Source: Istiophorus platypterus
Lineage: Eukaryota > Chordata > Actinopteri > Istiophoriformes > Istiophoridae
DNA: 64,000 nucleotides
Assembly (NCBI GenBank): GCA_016859345.1
Contig: CM029111.1
Coordinates: 17,423,214-17,487,213 of the forward strand
Reading direction: 5' to 3'
Positions 11,611 through 23,345 of this stretch are shown here, one piece after another; position 1 is the first letter of the stretch; each line of letters begins with the position of its first letter. The notes beneath the pieces are model-generated. The model was given only the letters and a program-made list of their open reading frames with translations, ran no database searches and was not told where the DNA came from. Both the position numbers and the translations under genes were made by a program.

Positions 11611-14600
11611 AGAAGGAGAGAGAGGGGGGGTGGAATCATGGAAGAGGATAAATATTTTGTTTTAATTTTTCATGTTTTAGGAGTCTGTGAAGTCATTGTT
11701 CCCTGGGCAGGGAAGCCCAGTCTTTTCCAGACAAACTCTCATGTTACGAGAAAAAGCCTGTTTCCCTATTCCCAGCTGGTCTCAGCCCTCAGCCAGGTTC
11801 TCTTCGGTGCTAAGGAGCCACAGAGCCTCCTGCCCTCTCCCCCTGTGGGCCCGGCTCCAGGCCCAGGGGGCACTCCACCAATGTATGAACGCAGTTTATT
11901 TGTCATAGAGAGTGATACTCAGCCTGTGAAAACATTTGTTTAATGTCTTCCGTAGCTTTATAGGGAGCTTTCCAAAGTTTGAAGAAAAAAAAAAAAATAA
12001 GCAGATATCTAGGAGGTAGAGGGATCTAGTCATTTTTTGGAGCTTTACCCGAACTCATAACTAATAGTCCAGATAATTCTGCATCTGCTGCTTCCATTGT
12101 GCCCCTTTTTTTTTCTTTAATCTGTGTCTTGTGAGTCTCCTAAATGTATGGATCTAGACTACTAAATTGCCGGAATGTGTCTTTAAATCAACAAAATGTG
12201 AAATAGCAGTGAAAAGAAAAGCCCATCACAAGCGCTTAGAGCCCATGACGATGTCTACTGGTCTGTTTTTTTTTTGTTGTTGTTTTTTTTTTTGTCTGTT
12301 CAGCGGCCTAAAATCAGAAGATATTCAATTTACAGAAAGAAGCAGTATATCTTCACATTTAAGAAGCCTCAAACAGAATGTACTGCTTAATGAATGATCA
12401 TAGAAATTGTTGGTAATTCACTTATTTTCTTTTTATAGACTGTTTCAGCCCAAATGTCATTATCTATTAAATATACAGGAAACTTATGAAAGAAGCAAGT
12501 AGCCGCAAATAAGGGAAAAGATGATTCTCAGTCAATGTCAGAGTTCATGTGTGTTTACAAGCATCTCTTAAAGGACAAGTGGTGTGTTTTAAGCTTAATT
12601 TAAAGGCTTATTGATCAATTTAGTCATTAAGTGTTTACTGGCTGTTTGAGTCAATTAATCCATTAATACAACCTTGGGAAAATTGCTCCAGTTGCGTGTT
12701 GCGTTAGCGAACATCCCTGCAGCCCCCAGACCAAGAACCAGAACCAGACCCAGCCCTCCATCAGGCCTTTTCTCCCTGCTTTTACCGTCACAGCCAGCGA
12801 GCTCCGTCCTCAGGCCCCAGACCTGGACCTTGCGCCCCGGCTCACCTCCAGCGCCAGGCCCTGTCACTCTCCTAAGCCCTGCTCTGCTCTTTTTAGCCCC
12901 GCTGCGCCTTGTGCCGGCGTGGCTCCCACTGTTTGCCTAGTGTGTGGTGTTGTGACAAGGGCCCGCATGGGAGCCGTAATGATACAGTGTCTCCGTCTCC
13001 CTCCCAGTGCTCAGATAGAGATTGTTTAAACAGTATCCTGAGCCGGGGACGGGTCCCATGACAACTCCATAAATATTTACCAGCAGCAGCCACGCCGCTT
13101 CGCTTGAGGAGAACTCGTCTGCAGGATACCTCTGCGATGTTTTTCTTTTGCCCTTTTTTTCCATTGTTGTCTCTTGCAACTGTAGTATGTGTTGTTTTGA
13201 TGATTTCCTTTGGATGTTGTCAATGTTGATTTTTTTTTTTTTTTTTTTTTTTTTAAACTAGCACTGCTTTTTACCTTTACATATCATCATCTGACTGGAA
13301 TGTCAGAATGTCCCGTATGTTGGTGCTGCATTGCATGTACACATGTTGCACACTGTGGTAAACACATTAAAAGTTTTTTAAATCAAGTTCAGCAGTGGGA
13401 CATATAGCTGTGGGACAAATATTAGCTTAACACAGGTCTTGAAAAGACCTTAAAAGTGTTGACTTAGTCTCCTGCAAAAAGCTTTTTTTTTTTTTTAAAG
13501 TCTTAGATTTAATTTCCAAAAGTCTTAAATGTTTTCTCTAATGTGAGTGATGAAATGTTTTTTTTATGTGTTCAAGACTGTCGAATCCTTTTTTTTTTTT
13601 TGGCAAAGTTTCACAAAAGCAAAATTGCATGCAGTATTTGCAATCAGATCACTAATTGGCAAATTAGCCTCCTGTTTAACAAGTGACCGCTGCCCTGGGA
13701 GTTGCAGATGAATCTGATAGTCCCACAGTTGTTTCTCACATGCCACACAGAATGACTACCAGTGGTAATGGTGGCATATTGCGAGTTGTAGCTTGCATGT
13801 TGCAGATTTTGGTACAACAGGCCCAAGGGTCGTCAGCAATGCTGCTGCTGTAGCTGTTGATTTTAGCTTTAAAAAAAAAAAAAAAAGGCTTAAATGAACT
13901 TAAATGACATAATCATTTTTATTTGGTTAAGCCGTTTATCATTGTTATGTCTTGTATCCGGTCAAGGTTGCATTAATTTAAGTGATTATATCATCAGTTA
14001 GTTATTGTTATATACTGCAGAAAAAAATGTGATTTAACAATAAGTATATCTAGGCCACAATGTTCCTACTGGTTCTCCATCATACTTTCATTCTTCAGCT
14101 GCCATGATTGTGAAACAGGTATTTAATTGCACTCTATGTGGTATTAAAAGATCTTTAAAAAAAAAAAAAAAAGGCTGAAATCTGACTTGTAGAAACCCTG
14201 CTCACTTGTTAGCACACACACAAACACAGGTTCACTTGTTAAGTAATGGATTAAATAATAACTGCACAATTGAAAGTTTCTTCCCCCCCAACAGACGATG
14301 GGAAGATCTTCCACGGCAGCGGGGTTGGAGACGCCTTTGGCCCGCGCTGCTTCAAAGGAGACATCATGGGCTGCGGCATCATGTTCCCACGAGACTACAT
14401 CCTGGACGGAGACGGTGAGGGCAGAGGGTTCAGGTGGTACAATTACGCCATCGCTCACGCATCAGAGCGCCTGACGTGTTCGTGGGAGGTTTTGCTCTGG
14501 AACTTAATTATCCTGGTTTAGCGTAAGACAGTTGCAGCAACGTTTGGTCTTAGCAGAGTTTATTGTGTTGAATGTGGGAAAGGAGCTGGATGTGAACCAA

Positions 14601-17146
14601 GGTCCCCTGCATGGAAAACTGAGCAGTCGCTTAAAAGTGAAATTCTTACACCCCCCCTTCTTTTCCAGGAAAGACAAATAAGGACTTCCCTGCTCTCAGG
14701 TGGTTTCGGTAAATCGGTTTCAAATGACCAAACATGTAATAACAGTTCAGAAGTGCTGTGGCATTTGAATTCGCAGATGGTACAAGACAGAAACTATTGT
14801 CATCTAACCCGAAGGTTCCACTAATAAAACTAAACATTTCCCTCTTGGCCTGATACTTTATCAGATAATAAACCTGCAGCTTTGTGTTTGCTCTGCTCCT
14901 GCTCTGCTCGCAAAACACCCTGCTCTGTGCTCCACTTTGTCCTCAGGTGACCCAGACGACTGGGACCGGCTGGAGGTCCCTCCGGGTCCGGCGGCCGTCC
15001 AGAACGTCCTGTACCTCAACGATGAAGAGGAGGAAGAGGAGGACGGGGAGGAGGCAGAGCAGGGGCAGGAGGGACGGAAGGTCACGGTGAGGAGTGTACT
15101 CATAAGGCACCAGACAGCTTTTTTAATGTACATATACATTTTATAGATGTATTTACGTGGCAACTAGCGAGCAGTGTACCAAGCTGTAACAAGTAGATGA
15201 CATAACAACGTCTTGCAGATTTTGTCTGGCAACTTCATCAGTAAACAATTTCTTCTAGACACATCGTGCTAGCATTTGTTCAGACTCGTGTTTGTATCTA
15301 GTCTACCTGATGAATGCAACAGTATTTAATTTCATTTTATTTACTTAATTATCTTAGCTGTGATTGAGTCTCCACCAGCTCCTAAAATTTTGGCTTCTAT
15401 GCTCCTAAACTCTTTTTTTTTTTTTTCACAAGCTAGTCAGTAACTCTGGTGTTTTGGTGCAGAGCAGGTTGTTTACACTGGGTTTTTCAAAGCTTTAGCG
15501 CTGAAAAAGATAAACGTGCAGAATAATAATTGAAGATGAGGAGGAGTTTTTACATGGTGAGCTCTGTTGTAAAAGCTTGTTACCGGGTCTGTGATTTCCT
15601 GGGGAGTAATGCTGAGTTCAAGTCATTGTTCAGACTGTTAATTTCTCACGGCTTAAAAAAAAAAAAAAAATCTCCCACTTGCCACAAAGAGCTACAGACA
15701 CGTTGACAAATATGTGGCTGCAAAGTCGTTACTTATGCAGTCGCATCGGAGTAAAATGTAACACAGCCAATCCTGCAAATTTAGAAGGAGTTAAACACTG
15801 TTTTCATCCAACTTTCACTACACTTCTAACATTACAATTAAGTGACTGAAACCATGTGAACACTAGGCTAATAATAGGGGTTAAAAAAAAAGTGCGTGGG
15901 AGGACTTCCTAAACATCCCATTGTCCTGAGACTGTAAATGCAGCAGAAGCAACCAGATTAACCATGAGGACAATGTGAAGAGCAAGTTGTCACTATGTTT
16001 AGATGTTGAGGAGAAAATTTAGAGGATATAAATACTGCACATCTATATGGAGATGTACATAATCACATAGAGGCATATCGGGATGTGTCTGTGTTTAAAC
16101 CAAACCATTCAGTTTGTCCAGTGTCTACATCCTAAATAGCTGAGTGGATCACTGACATGATCATTTGAAAGCACATAATTTCTCTATAGAATTATAATTT
16201 ATCGCACAAAGAATGTTTTAATTTAGGAGAACAAAAAATAATTTTGTTCTCTGATTGACATGAGCGTGCAGTACTTTACCTCTCAATAGTTTTTCCTCAT
16301 TTGCTCTATCGCAGTTGTCTTCATGCTGCCAAATTCATGGACGCTCTGTCAACGTTTCTGCTTTGGTCACTCCTTCAGCCGGTTTTAGGGTTAAGGATAT
16401 GACGATACTGGAAATTTGGTAGTCGTTGCCAATGCCATTGAAATTCCATGATTATCATACCTGATAACTTCAAAAAAAGAAGAAGAAAAACATAAAATAC
16501 CTCTACAACTCTTGGCCTGTTTTTAGACAAGTTGCAGCGGACCTATTACTGCACCACCGCCACCACCATTCCAGGTGGCGTTGTTGTTGCTACTGTGTCT
16601 GCCTTCCCTCTTCTTCCCTTTGCATTTAACATCAGACCAGACCACTGGCTGGGTTATTGTTGGTCATGTGAGGATTCCCGCCTCCAGCACCTGCAACCTC
16701 TACGGCGCCTTCAGTACCTCCTATGCATTTGGGAAAAAGCACAGTCGGGTTTTTCAAAATTTTGGCATCGGGTTAGTGCTGAAGTATCGGCTCTCATGAC
16801 ATGTCATGACGAAATTGGAGTGACTTATTTATTAATTTATTTATTTACTTGCTTGCTTTGGTAAAACCATCAGTTACAAAGGGAGTAGAGATGCACAGGA
16901 AGAAAGGTAAGACAGCACTCCACTATATATTAGCTATATAGCTATATTAGTTACATATCTAGTTTCACGAAAATTCAATTTATAAGTAAGTTCTGTAATT
17001 TATTAGCTTGCAACCAAGCTACATTGGTAGGTAGCTAGCTAGCCACTCGCTGATAAACAAACTAAGCTTGTTGCCTAAACTATTCAATACCAGCTACTTA
17101 GCCATGGCTTCTAAATAATGATTAATGTAGTTCCTTTAAAAAAAAC

Positions 17147-17197
<51 letters not shown>

Positions 17198-19359
17198 TAC
17201 AAGTGCTTTTAAACAATATAAAGTTCTGAGTTGAGTATAATATTAACTAAAACCGCTGACTCACTAATAACCACCATATAAAATGCTTTTAAAATGAGTT
17301 ATGGCAACTGCAGCAAAATCATATGATGACTTGCTGCAGATTTATTTAAATGTAGAGTCACAGTTAAAGTTTGGTTGCTTAAAGGGAACTGCATCAAGGA
17401 TTCAAGCACAAATAAAATGGTGAGCACAACACTATTGTTTAACTTAAAGGTGCCCTGTGGAGTTTCTGTTTACACCAAATGTTACTCAATGAGACCTGTT
17501 TTCCGTATCTGTGAGGCTTCATAAAATGTACTGAATGTAATTGCATGCATTTTTTTTTCTTAAACCCTTTTTAAAAACTGAATGGTTTACATCCAAGTTT
17601 ACCTGCTGGCGGTCCTCTCCTTCACCCCTCTTATCGGCGCATTGCTGCATTTCTTGGCGCATTACCGCCACCTGTAGATCAGCTGAGAAGTGCGTCTGGT
17701 CAGATATGTGATCGCGTGCGTGCGTGTGTGTGCGTGTGTGTGCGCGTGTGTGCGCGCGTGTGCGTGCGCCAACACACCAGAAAAATCAAACATAGGCCCA
17801 CCTGTAAAAACATTATGCCTAACTGCTACTAGTGTTCAAACTCCACTCTCTCCGCCGGGTACTTTTAGCCTTTATTAAATCTGTTTTTTGGCGAATCTTC
17901 ATGGAGTGCACTGCACAGCAGGATTACAGCAATTATTTCACATGACTTAGAAGATCAGGAACCTCAGAGGCCCGAGTCACTGTAGCATCCAGTCTGCCCC
18001 CGTTCCGACTTGAGAGGAAGAAGAGGTTGCGCAGCCCAGAGGACGTAATCTGACCTCTTGTCTTGTAAACGCAGCGACGGCTAAAGCGCTTGGCAAGCGG
18101 CTGTCGTCACCACCTACCAGCTCCCGGCAAAAAAAAAAAACAAAACACACATTTCAGTGGCAGAGTTAACTTGCGAATGGCAAGTTTTTTTTTTTTTTTT
18201 TAGTGAGACTCCTCGCCCTCTAATCATCTGACCCTCCTCGTGTTCAAACCGTTGTTTGTTTTTTCACGGTTTTAATCACCGCGGTTTTCACTTTGTCTTC
18301 ACTTATAGCTGCTGGGCAAACTTGCCTGTACAGTTGTGCAAGCGAGAGGCCAAGGGGGGTCACCGGGCGGGTGTGAGCGCACACGGTGCTGAAACCCAAG
18401 TGGGTGAGAATAGAACAGGCTGAATCATAATCCAGGGATTTGTCAATATTTATTCAGCAGGACACATTACCCTCAGTGCACTGCTCCGTGACATTACTGA
18501 GGCCTCTATGGGTATTGCTGCACGTGTGAGGGTGATGGGGGGGCAAGTGTGTGTGTGCGTCTGTGTCTGTGTCTGTGTGTCTGTGTGTGTGTGCGTTTGT
18601 GTGTACACGGCCGAGCTCCGCAGCACACAATGTGCTGCCACGCTGCCGGTGTTGTTCAAGGTAATGCAGCCTGTTGCTTTTTCACTTACCCTTCATTCGT
18701 AATTGAATAGCGGTTAAGCCATTCGTTTTAGAGTGGGTGGCACAGTTAATGTTTGATATGTGACTCAGCCTGATTTATCGGAGATGCACACTCTTCAGTG
18801 CTCTGCTTGTTGTTTCAGTGTGTTACTATTTGTTGCCAGACTTGGAGAGAAGCCCTCGGTATTAGCATTGAAAAGCCTGTTGATGTTCTTTTGAGAACAG
18901 CTGGATAATGTTTGATCACTCGCTGATTAGTAGAGACATGTACCGTAAACACTGCCCCCCCCCCCAAACAAGACAGACATTGCACTGTCACCTATTTATT
19001 TAACAATATTTCCTAACTGCAAAAAATCCCTGTTTACGACTGGCACACCGAGTACTTCAAGTTTGGTTTGTTTTAGTATCACAGTCATTATGAAAGATGT
19101 TTCTCTCTTGACTAATTGTTCCAGTGCTCCCATCAGGGGGATTTACCATCACTGTTGTTTTTTATTTTTTTAATTTTTTTTCTGTATTCTAACTCACTGT
19201 CGCCCCCCTGTGGCGGCCCTGCAGGTGTTCTTCACAAGGAACGGGAAGCTGATGGGACGGAGGGAGATGGCGGTTCCCCCCGGAGGCCTCTACCCGACAG
19301 TTGGGATGCTAAGCAGCGGGGAGAAGGTGAAGGTGGACCTGCATCCCCTCAGCGGCTGA
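7696..19359 (+). CDS. spryd3: SPRY domain-containing protein 3, C-terminal third (last 4 coding exons)
   Basis: Four exons at 7696-7753, 14295-14414, 14947-15086 and 19225-19359 join in phase (0/1, 1/1, 1/0, 0/stop) into 150 codons ending in TGA. All introns are GT-AG. The peptide starts DYPRNRHPGWSRGSVAYHAD, continues through GKIFHGSG, CKGDIMGCGIMFPRDYILD-type SPRY strands and an acidic linker (LNDEEEEEEDGEE), then VFFTRNGKLMGRRE and ends KVKVDLHPLSG. From memory this matches the second SPRY/B30.2 domain and C-terminus of vertebrate SPRYD3, which is about 440 residues long. SPRY domains are beta-sandwich binding modules. The cellular role of SPRYD3 is poorly known and none is inferred here. 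The N-terminal two thirds are not found in 1-7695 and are presumably left of the window. Identity is confident; exon edges rest on splice consensus and phase. Confidence 0.93.
8233..8328. repeat. (CA)n(CT)n(CACACT)n(CA)n microsatellite
   Basis: Compound dinucleotide tract with hexamer CACACT units in the middle. Confidence 0.95.
10562..11248. repeat. interspersed repeat C, two adjacent copies
   Basis: It has 'gttttcattattgattcatc', 'taatcaatcagttaatgaat', 'tattttctctatcgattgct' and the end 'catcgttgcagctctaaa'. The same phrases occur at 21209-21490, 43773-44078, 49921-50286 and 51141-51436. The two halves look like adjacent or duplicated copies. Confidence 0.75.
11566..11608. repeat. (GT)n microsatellite
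   Basis: Uninterrupted GT tract followed by a GA/G-rich tail. Confidence 0.95.
12300..12385. repeat. fragment of repeat C
   Basis: 'gatattcaatttacagaaag' and 'cttcacatttaagaagc' are internal phrases I associate with this teleost repeat family. Confidence 0.5.
14295..14414 (+). CDS. spryd3: spryd3 coding exon
   Basis: The acceptor is a C-rich tract ending ccaacag; the donor is gtgagg at 14415. It begins AC, completing the Asp codon, then reads DGKIFHGSGVGDAFGPRC, the 'CFKGDIMGCGI' core typical of SPRY domains, and MFPRDYILDGD. It ends one base into a Gly codon. Confidence 0.95.
14415..14946 (+). other. spryd3: spryd3 intron
   Basis: 532-bp GT-AG intron with no recognised repeat or other signal. 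Confidence 0.9.
14947..15086 (+). CDS. spryd3: spryd3 coding exon with acidic linker
   Basis: The acceptor is gtcctcag; the donor is gtgagg at 15087. It encodes GDPDDWDRLEVPPGP, then VQNVLYLNDEEEEEEDGEE and QEGRKVT. The run of Glu/Asp is encoded by GAG/GAA/GAC repeats. A Glu-rich segment at this point is a known feature of SPRYD3, just before the last SPRY strands. The Asp-Trp-containing start differs from the mammalian sequence I recall. Confidence 0.93.
17154..17196. repeat. (TA)n microsatellite
   Basis: Pure TA dinucleotide tract. Confidence 0.95.
17445..17690. repeat. interspersed repeat ('aaaggtgccctgtggagttt' type)
   Basis: It starts 'taaaggtgccctgtggagtt' and ends with 'gcgcattaccgccacctgta'. 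I recognise this start/end pair from a widespread teleost repeat. It is a single copy here, so the call rests on memory. Confidence 0.5.
17714..17769. repeat. (GTGTGC)n microsatellite
   Basis: GT dinucleotides interspersed with CG steps: a CpG-containing purine/pyrimidine alternation. Confidence 0.9.
18548..18604. repeat. (GTCTGT)n/(GT)n microsatellite
   Basis: GT tract with regular CT interruptions. Confidence 0.9.
19225..19359 (+). CDS. spryd3: spryd3 last coding exon and stop
   Basis: The acceptor is cggccctgcag. It begins in phase 0 with VFFTRNGKLMGRREMAVPPG, continues GLYPTVGMLSSGEKVKVDLH and ends PLSG with TGA at 19357-19359. This is the closing beta-strand pattern of a SPRY domain. 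The exon length of 135 bp is an exact multiple of three. Confidence 0.95.
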   Translation: MFFTRNGKLMGRREMAVPPGGLYPTVGMLSSGEKVKVDLHPLSG

Positions 19360-20535
19360 AGCTGAGGGACTGGGCTGGGACTCGTGATACCCCCCCACCC
19401 CCCACCCGAACTTGCAAACAGCTGGCAGCACCCGTAGAGCTCGCCCAACAGTAGCCTAGCATGCCGCTAACAGTCGCCGGAACACGCTCAGTTCAGCCGT
19501 GCACTTGGTCTTCCCCCTTGACACCACCGCATCACATCTCACAATCATAACAGAAACACAACTGGAGGCCCCCCCATCCCTTGTCCTTCTGGTTGTGAAG
19601 TTCTACTGAGAGATCTTACATTTGCCGTGTAGGGCTACAGTGAGCAAAGTGCAGGTGTGGGTGACTCCTTAGAGACATTTAACTATTAATTCTATGCAAT
19701 CTGTTCCGCTATCATCCTCCCATCTAACCCCTCTCTCTGCATGCAGTGTGTCCCTGAAACACTGGGCTGTTAAATCCTGCTCATGAGGTCTGGCGCACAT
19801 TGTTTATTTCATTTGTCACGACCCTAAGCTAAGCAAAGCAAAGCAGAGCAGAGCGAGGCCAACAGTTGTGCCGAGTCAGAGCTTGTTGGCAGTTTGTTTC
19901 AGGGAATAGACCCCCCCCCCTTGCTCCCTCTCTCTCTCCCTCTCTTTCCCAGCCTCCCTCTACCCTCTCTCTCTCTGGGTGAGGCTGCCCTCCTGTGAGC
20001 GATCAGGGGCCTGCTTGTTGTTGCCCCACCTCGCTCGCTGCTCTCCTGGAGCTGGCTGGAACTGAAACAGTGGATCTGTTTTCAATATTTCATTTCTCCC
20101 CCTCTTTTTTTGGATCTGATTATTGCAGAGGGTTATTACTAAGTTTGGTAATCACAACCAAACGAAAGATTCTGTCCCTGGGCAGCATGGGATCAGACAT
20201 TTCCCCCATGGGTGGATGGAACAGATTTCGGAGTATTTTATGGTTTCACGCTGGAGCCATATTTTCGTAGTATATTTTCTACAACGGATCTGCAAAATAA
20301 GCATTTTAAATTTATCTTCTGCGTCAAAAGTTCAGGGAATTTTGTTTTGTTTTTTGCACTTTGAGAACACAAAGAAAAAAAGAAAAGGGGAGAACTTTTA
20401 AGAAAGGACATGCATACAGTGGATGAACAGACAAACACACGCATACACACATATACACACCCTCTAGTATATTACAATCTAGTGTATAGCCATAAAAATA
20501 ACCATTGTTTTCAATAAACACCTCTGAAATCAAAA
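19360..20535 (+). other. spryd3: probable spryd3 3' UTR
   Basis: Sequence downstream of the spryd3 stop holds no coding-like frame. It contains CT-rich tracts at 19916-19975 and the first good AATAAA about 1.15 kb after the stop. The UTR extent is inferred from that signal only. Confidence 0.5.
20513..20518 (+). terminator. spryd3: candidate spryd3 polyadenylation signal AATAAA
   Basis: A perfect AATAAA hexamer in 'ttttcaataaacacc' is the first one after the spryd3 stop codon that I see. The downstream GU-rich element is weak, so a later site such as 22844-22849 could be used instead. Confidence 0.45.
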
Positions 20536-20916
20536 TTTACCTTTGCAAACCTCACACAGAAGTATCCATTTCAGGGCTATTGCATTGCATCATATTATAC
20601 AGCTAAACTTTATTTTGACATTTCCTTCTCCACTTGTAGAGGTTTTACCCTCCATGCATGCCCCCCCCCATTATATGGCAGGCAGCTTAAAAGATGCTTT
20701 AGAGCCGAGAGACAAAATATCTGCTTGACATAATTTCTTGCTTTTCCACTCAGAAGGAAAAACAACTTCTCTGTGATGCCATCTGTGACGTAAAATTAAC
20801 TGAAGATAAAGACAATGATGTTTTGGTTGCTTCTTGTGGTTTAAAGAAACAAAACAAAAAAACAATGCGTATGTTGCCACCGAAGATTTGTTTTTATGTT
20901 TTGTAAGCAGCACCAC

Positions 20917-22038
20917 GGGGCCTGTGTCACAAAGTGAGGTTAATCGTGTTATCCAGCTAACTGTGGGTCTAACTTAGGTCTGAACTTTTGACCAAGGTAA
21001 ATCAACATGGTAGCTCGACTACCAGCAGGTCGGATCCCTGGAAAAACTGAGTCATCGATCCTTCAGAATCCAAACATGGACAAAAGTACTGAGTTTACAA
21101 TATTTTCCCTTCTTAATGAACAACCGAGACTTTTTATTAGATTATCATCGATTTCTTGCAAGATAATTATTTCAAAAATAGAAGAAACCTTTTTGCCAAA
21201 AATATGTAAGAGTGCAACCTATGATTATTTCCATTGTGGATTAATCTGCCGTTTTTTTCATGATCAGTTGTTTGGTAATTAAAATGTCTGAAAAGGGTGA
21301 ATAACATCTGTTACAGTTTCTTAAAACCCAAGTCGTGTTTTCAATTAGTTTGTCCAATCAACAGTCCAAACACCAAAAGTTACTGAGATAATGTATCAAA
21401 AGACGGGAGAAAAAAAAGTCACATTGAGATTTTTGTTTGAAAAAGGACCGAAATAATTATCAAAATATCAACTAACCGATTAATAAAGAGATCTTTCCAA
21501 CCTGGATTCAAAACAGGACTTTTAACGGAGATTGATCACTACCAACAGACTAACGAGTGGCGATTATACAGTAGATAAATATCAATCGGAAAAAATCAAA
21601 AACCACAAAATGTTCTCAAGTGGCACATAACGGTGATTTAAACGAATTAGCGGTGTTCACCAGTTTTACCCATATTTTCTCTTAGGAGCAAAATATTTTG
21701 TCAATTATCGATCTAATGATTCTGTGACATGACCACCCCCCCGAAAATATCACCACTGACACCACTTGTCTTTTCTATGTTGACGACGAAACCTTGAACA
21801 ACCACGTGAACAGGCGTCGTTCGTCTGGATAAAAGTAGTTATTTAAGACAATTTTGGGCAGCGGAGAGTTTGGTTAATCTGACTTTAAACACTCGTACAA
21901 ACAGGACCTGCAACTGGATTTGGTAAAATTCCCTCTTTATCAACTCTGGACTAGTAGACAATGGTTAGTAAACTACGGTTACACAGGTTAATCAAGGGAG
22001 TCGGACTTGAGTTGAACTCTCTCGGTGATACAGGCCCC
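20917..22038. mobile_element. candidate nonautonomous TIR DNA transposon
   Basis: The left end GGGGCCTGTGTCAC (20917-20930) matches the reverse complement of the right end GTGATACAGGCCCC (22025-22038) in 13 of 14 bases. Both ends continue into similar 'ttaa/ttaatc'-rich sequence. The 1.1 kb interior has no transposase-like frame, and repeat C material lies inside it (21209-21490). No clear target-site duplication is visible. The superfamily is undetermined. Confidence 0.6.
21209..21490. repeat. interspersed repeat C, copy
   Basis: 'gtgcaacctatgattatttc', 'gattaatctgccg', 'gatcagttgtttggtaatta' and 'atcaactaaccgattaataa' follow the family order seen in the other copies. Confidence 0.65.
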
Positions 22039-22504
22039 CTGAGCCTAAGGAACCTTTGTAGATGAATGGGAAATACTGTTGGTTTTGTCATATCATGTCA
22101 GTGGGAGCTGGTTTCCACACAAATATTTAGATTGATAATTTTTTTTTCTTCTGTTCGATTAAAGGGAACAATTATTATTATTATTATTATGTATCAGCTA
22201 AATCGGTTAACCAAAATCTTCATCACGTCTGTTTCCCTGCATCCTCGCTTCTGTGCTTGTCCATTACGACGTCTATGGCCCTGTCACTGCGATGCGCATT
22301 CCTCTGTAACTTCCTGCGAGGCACACGTGGCAGGTTGTCGTCGTGTTTCCGGCGATGCCAGGGATGTAACATGCTGTAATATCGCCACACAGGGGTTTTT
22401 AACTGGTAAATCACGCATCTGCTGGAGATTGAATGTTTGTTCTTAGCTGTTCCATGCGTTTGTTTTTTAAATGTGTAAATCGGTCTGCTTGTCTTCTCCT
22501 GCAG

Positions 22505-22870
22505 GGCTGGACAGAGACTAAAAGTACAGGTTCTTAAGAAGCTTGAACTTTAAAACCTAAGCTAGACAGAGCAAAGATATTAATGAGACACCGATGTGGG
22601 CGTTTCAGCCGCATCGAAGTTCAGGGTATTAGAGTCTGAGAGTTGCTCATATTTAAGTTTACTCAGAATCTCAGTTTACAAAAAATAAAAATAAATGACA
22701 CCATTCATATAAATTAGAGCTAATTCTGGTATAAAAAAAGATTTAGCGTCTCCAGGATTACTCACTGAGGATTCCTGTAATAATAATCCCTCGCCTTGTT
22801 GACTTGCACTACAATGGCCTTGTTCAGTACATGTAAGATCATCAATAAAGGTTTCAGTAATGTAACAAAG
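22505..22870 (+). other. possible alternative 3'-terminal exon
   Basis: A strong acceptor-like tract (tctgcttgtcttctcctgcag) ends at 22504 on the + strand. AATAAA follows at 22844-22849 and then a GT/T-rich stretch. The enclosed frame stops quickly, so at most it is a 3' UTR exon. No transcript evidence exists and the reading is speculative. Confidence 0.2.
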
Positions 22871-23049
22871 CCGTGGATTGTTTTATTTAAAAATGTACAT
22901 AACAAATTTTGCCTGTGTGGCTTTTTTTTTTTTTCCTGGAGTTTTCCCAATGAATTTTAGAGGGTCTTCCTGATAAAAATTAGAGCTAAGACGACAAGTG
23001 TATGAAACGTGTCCTATTAGACAGTGGTATGTTGACCAACCGGCAGTCA

Positions 23050-23345
23050 TGGGGCTGTCCGACATATTGATAATGTCATCAAATATTGGATTAATTGCCA
23101 CAAAACTTTAAACAGACATTCATGCTGTCTGGTGGATAAAATTGATCATGGTGACTTTGTCCATCTATTAGCTTTTCATCTAGCGCCATCATCAGGTCAG
23201 AATTTCAATTTGTCCTGTACTTGGGTTTTTGATCCAGGGACATTTAATACTGTACCTGTTAAACGTCAACATGTGAGCACGTTAGCATGCTGATGTTAGC
23301 ATTCAGTTTAAAGCACCACTGCGGCTGCAAACTCTTAGTCCTGTC
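23050..23345. repeat. interspersed repeat A, copy 3
   Basis: It includes 'cttttcatctagcgccatca', 'aggtcagaatttcaatttgt', 'cacgttagcatgctgatgtt' and 'agcattcagtttaaagcacc', in the same order as the copies near 62 kb. A short extra piece is at 23610-23650. Confidence 0.8.

Larger units (their letters stand above)
7754..14294 (+). other. spryd3: spryd3 intron
   Basis: A 6.5 kb GT-AG intron between coding exons. It holds microsatellites at 8233-8328 and 11566-11608, repeat C at 10562-11248, poly-T tracts at 8668, 13230 and 13486, a GC-rich hairpin near 10092-10109 and a pyrimidine/CCAG-rich segment at 12715-12930. No exon is supported inside it. Confidence 0.85.
15087..19224 (+). other. spryd3: spryd3 intron
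   Basis: 4.1 kb GT-AG intron. It contains (TA)n at 17154-17196, an interspersed repeat near 17445-17690, GT-rich tracts at 17714-17769 and 18548-18604, and a poly-C run near 18955. No exon is supported. Confidence 0.85.

Noticed and set aside
16532..16864. Overlapping frames of 110 and 74 codons in a spryd3 intron
   Set aside because: Looked like a possible TE or pseudogene, but I could not match it to any family, and neither frame has domain features.
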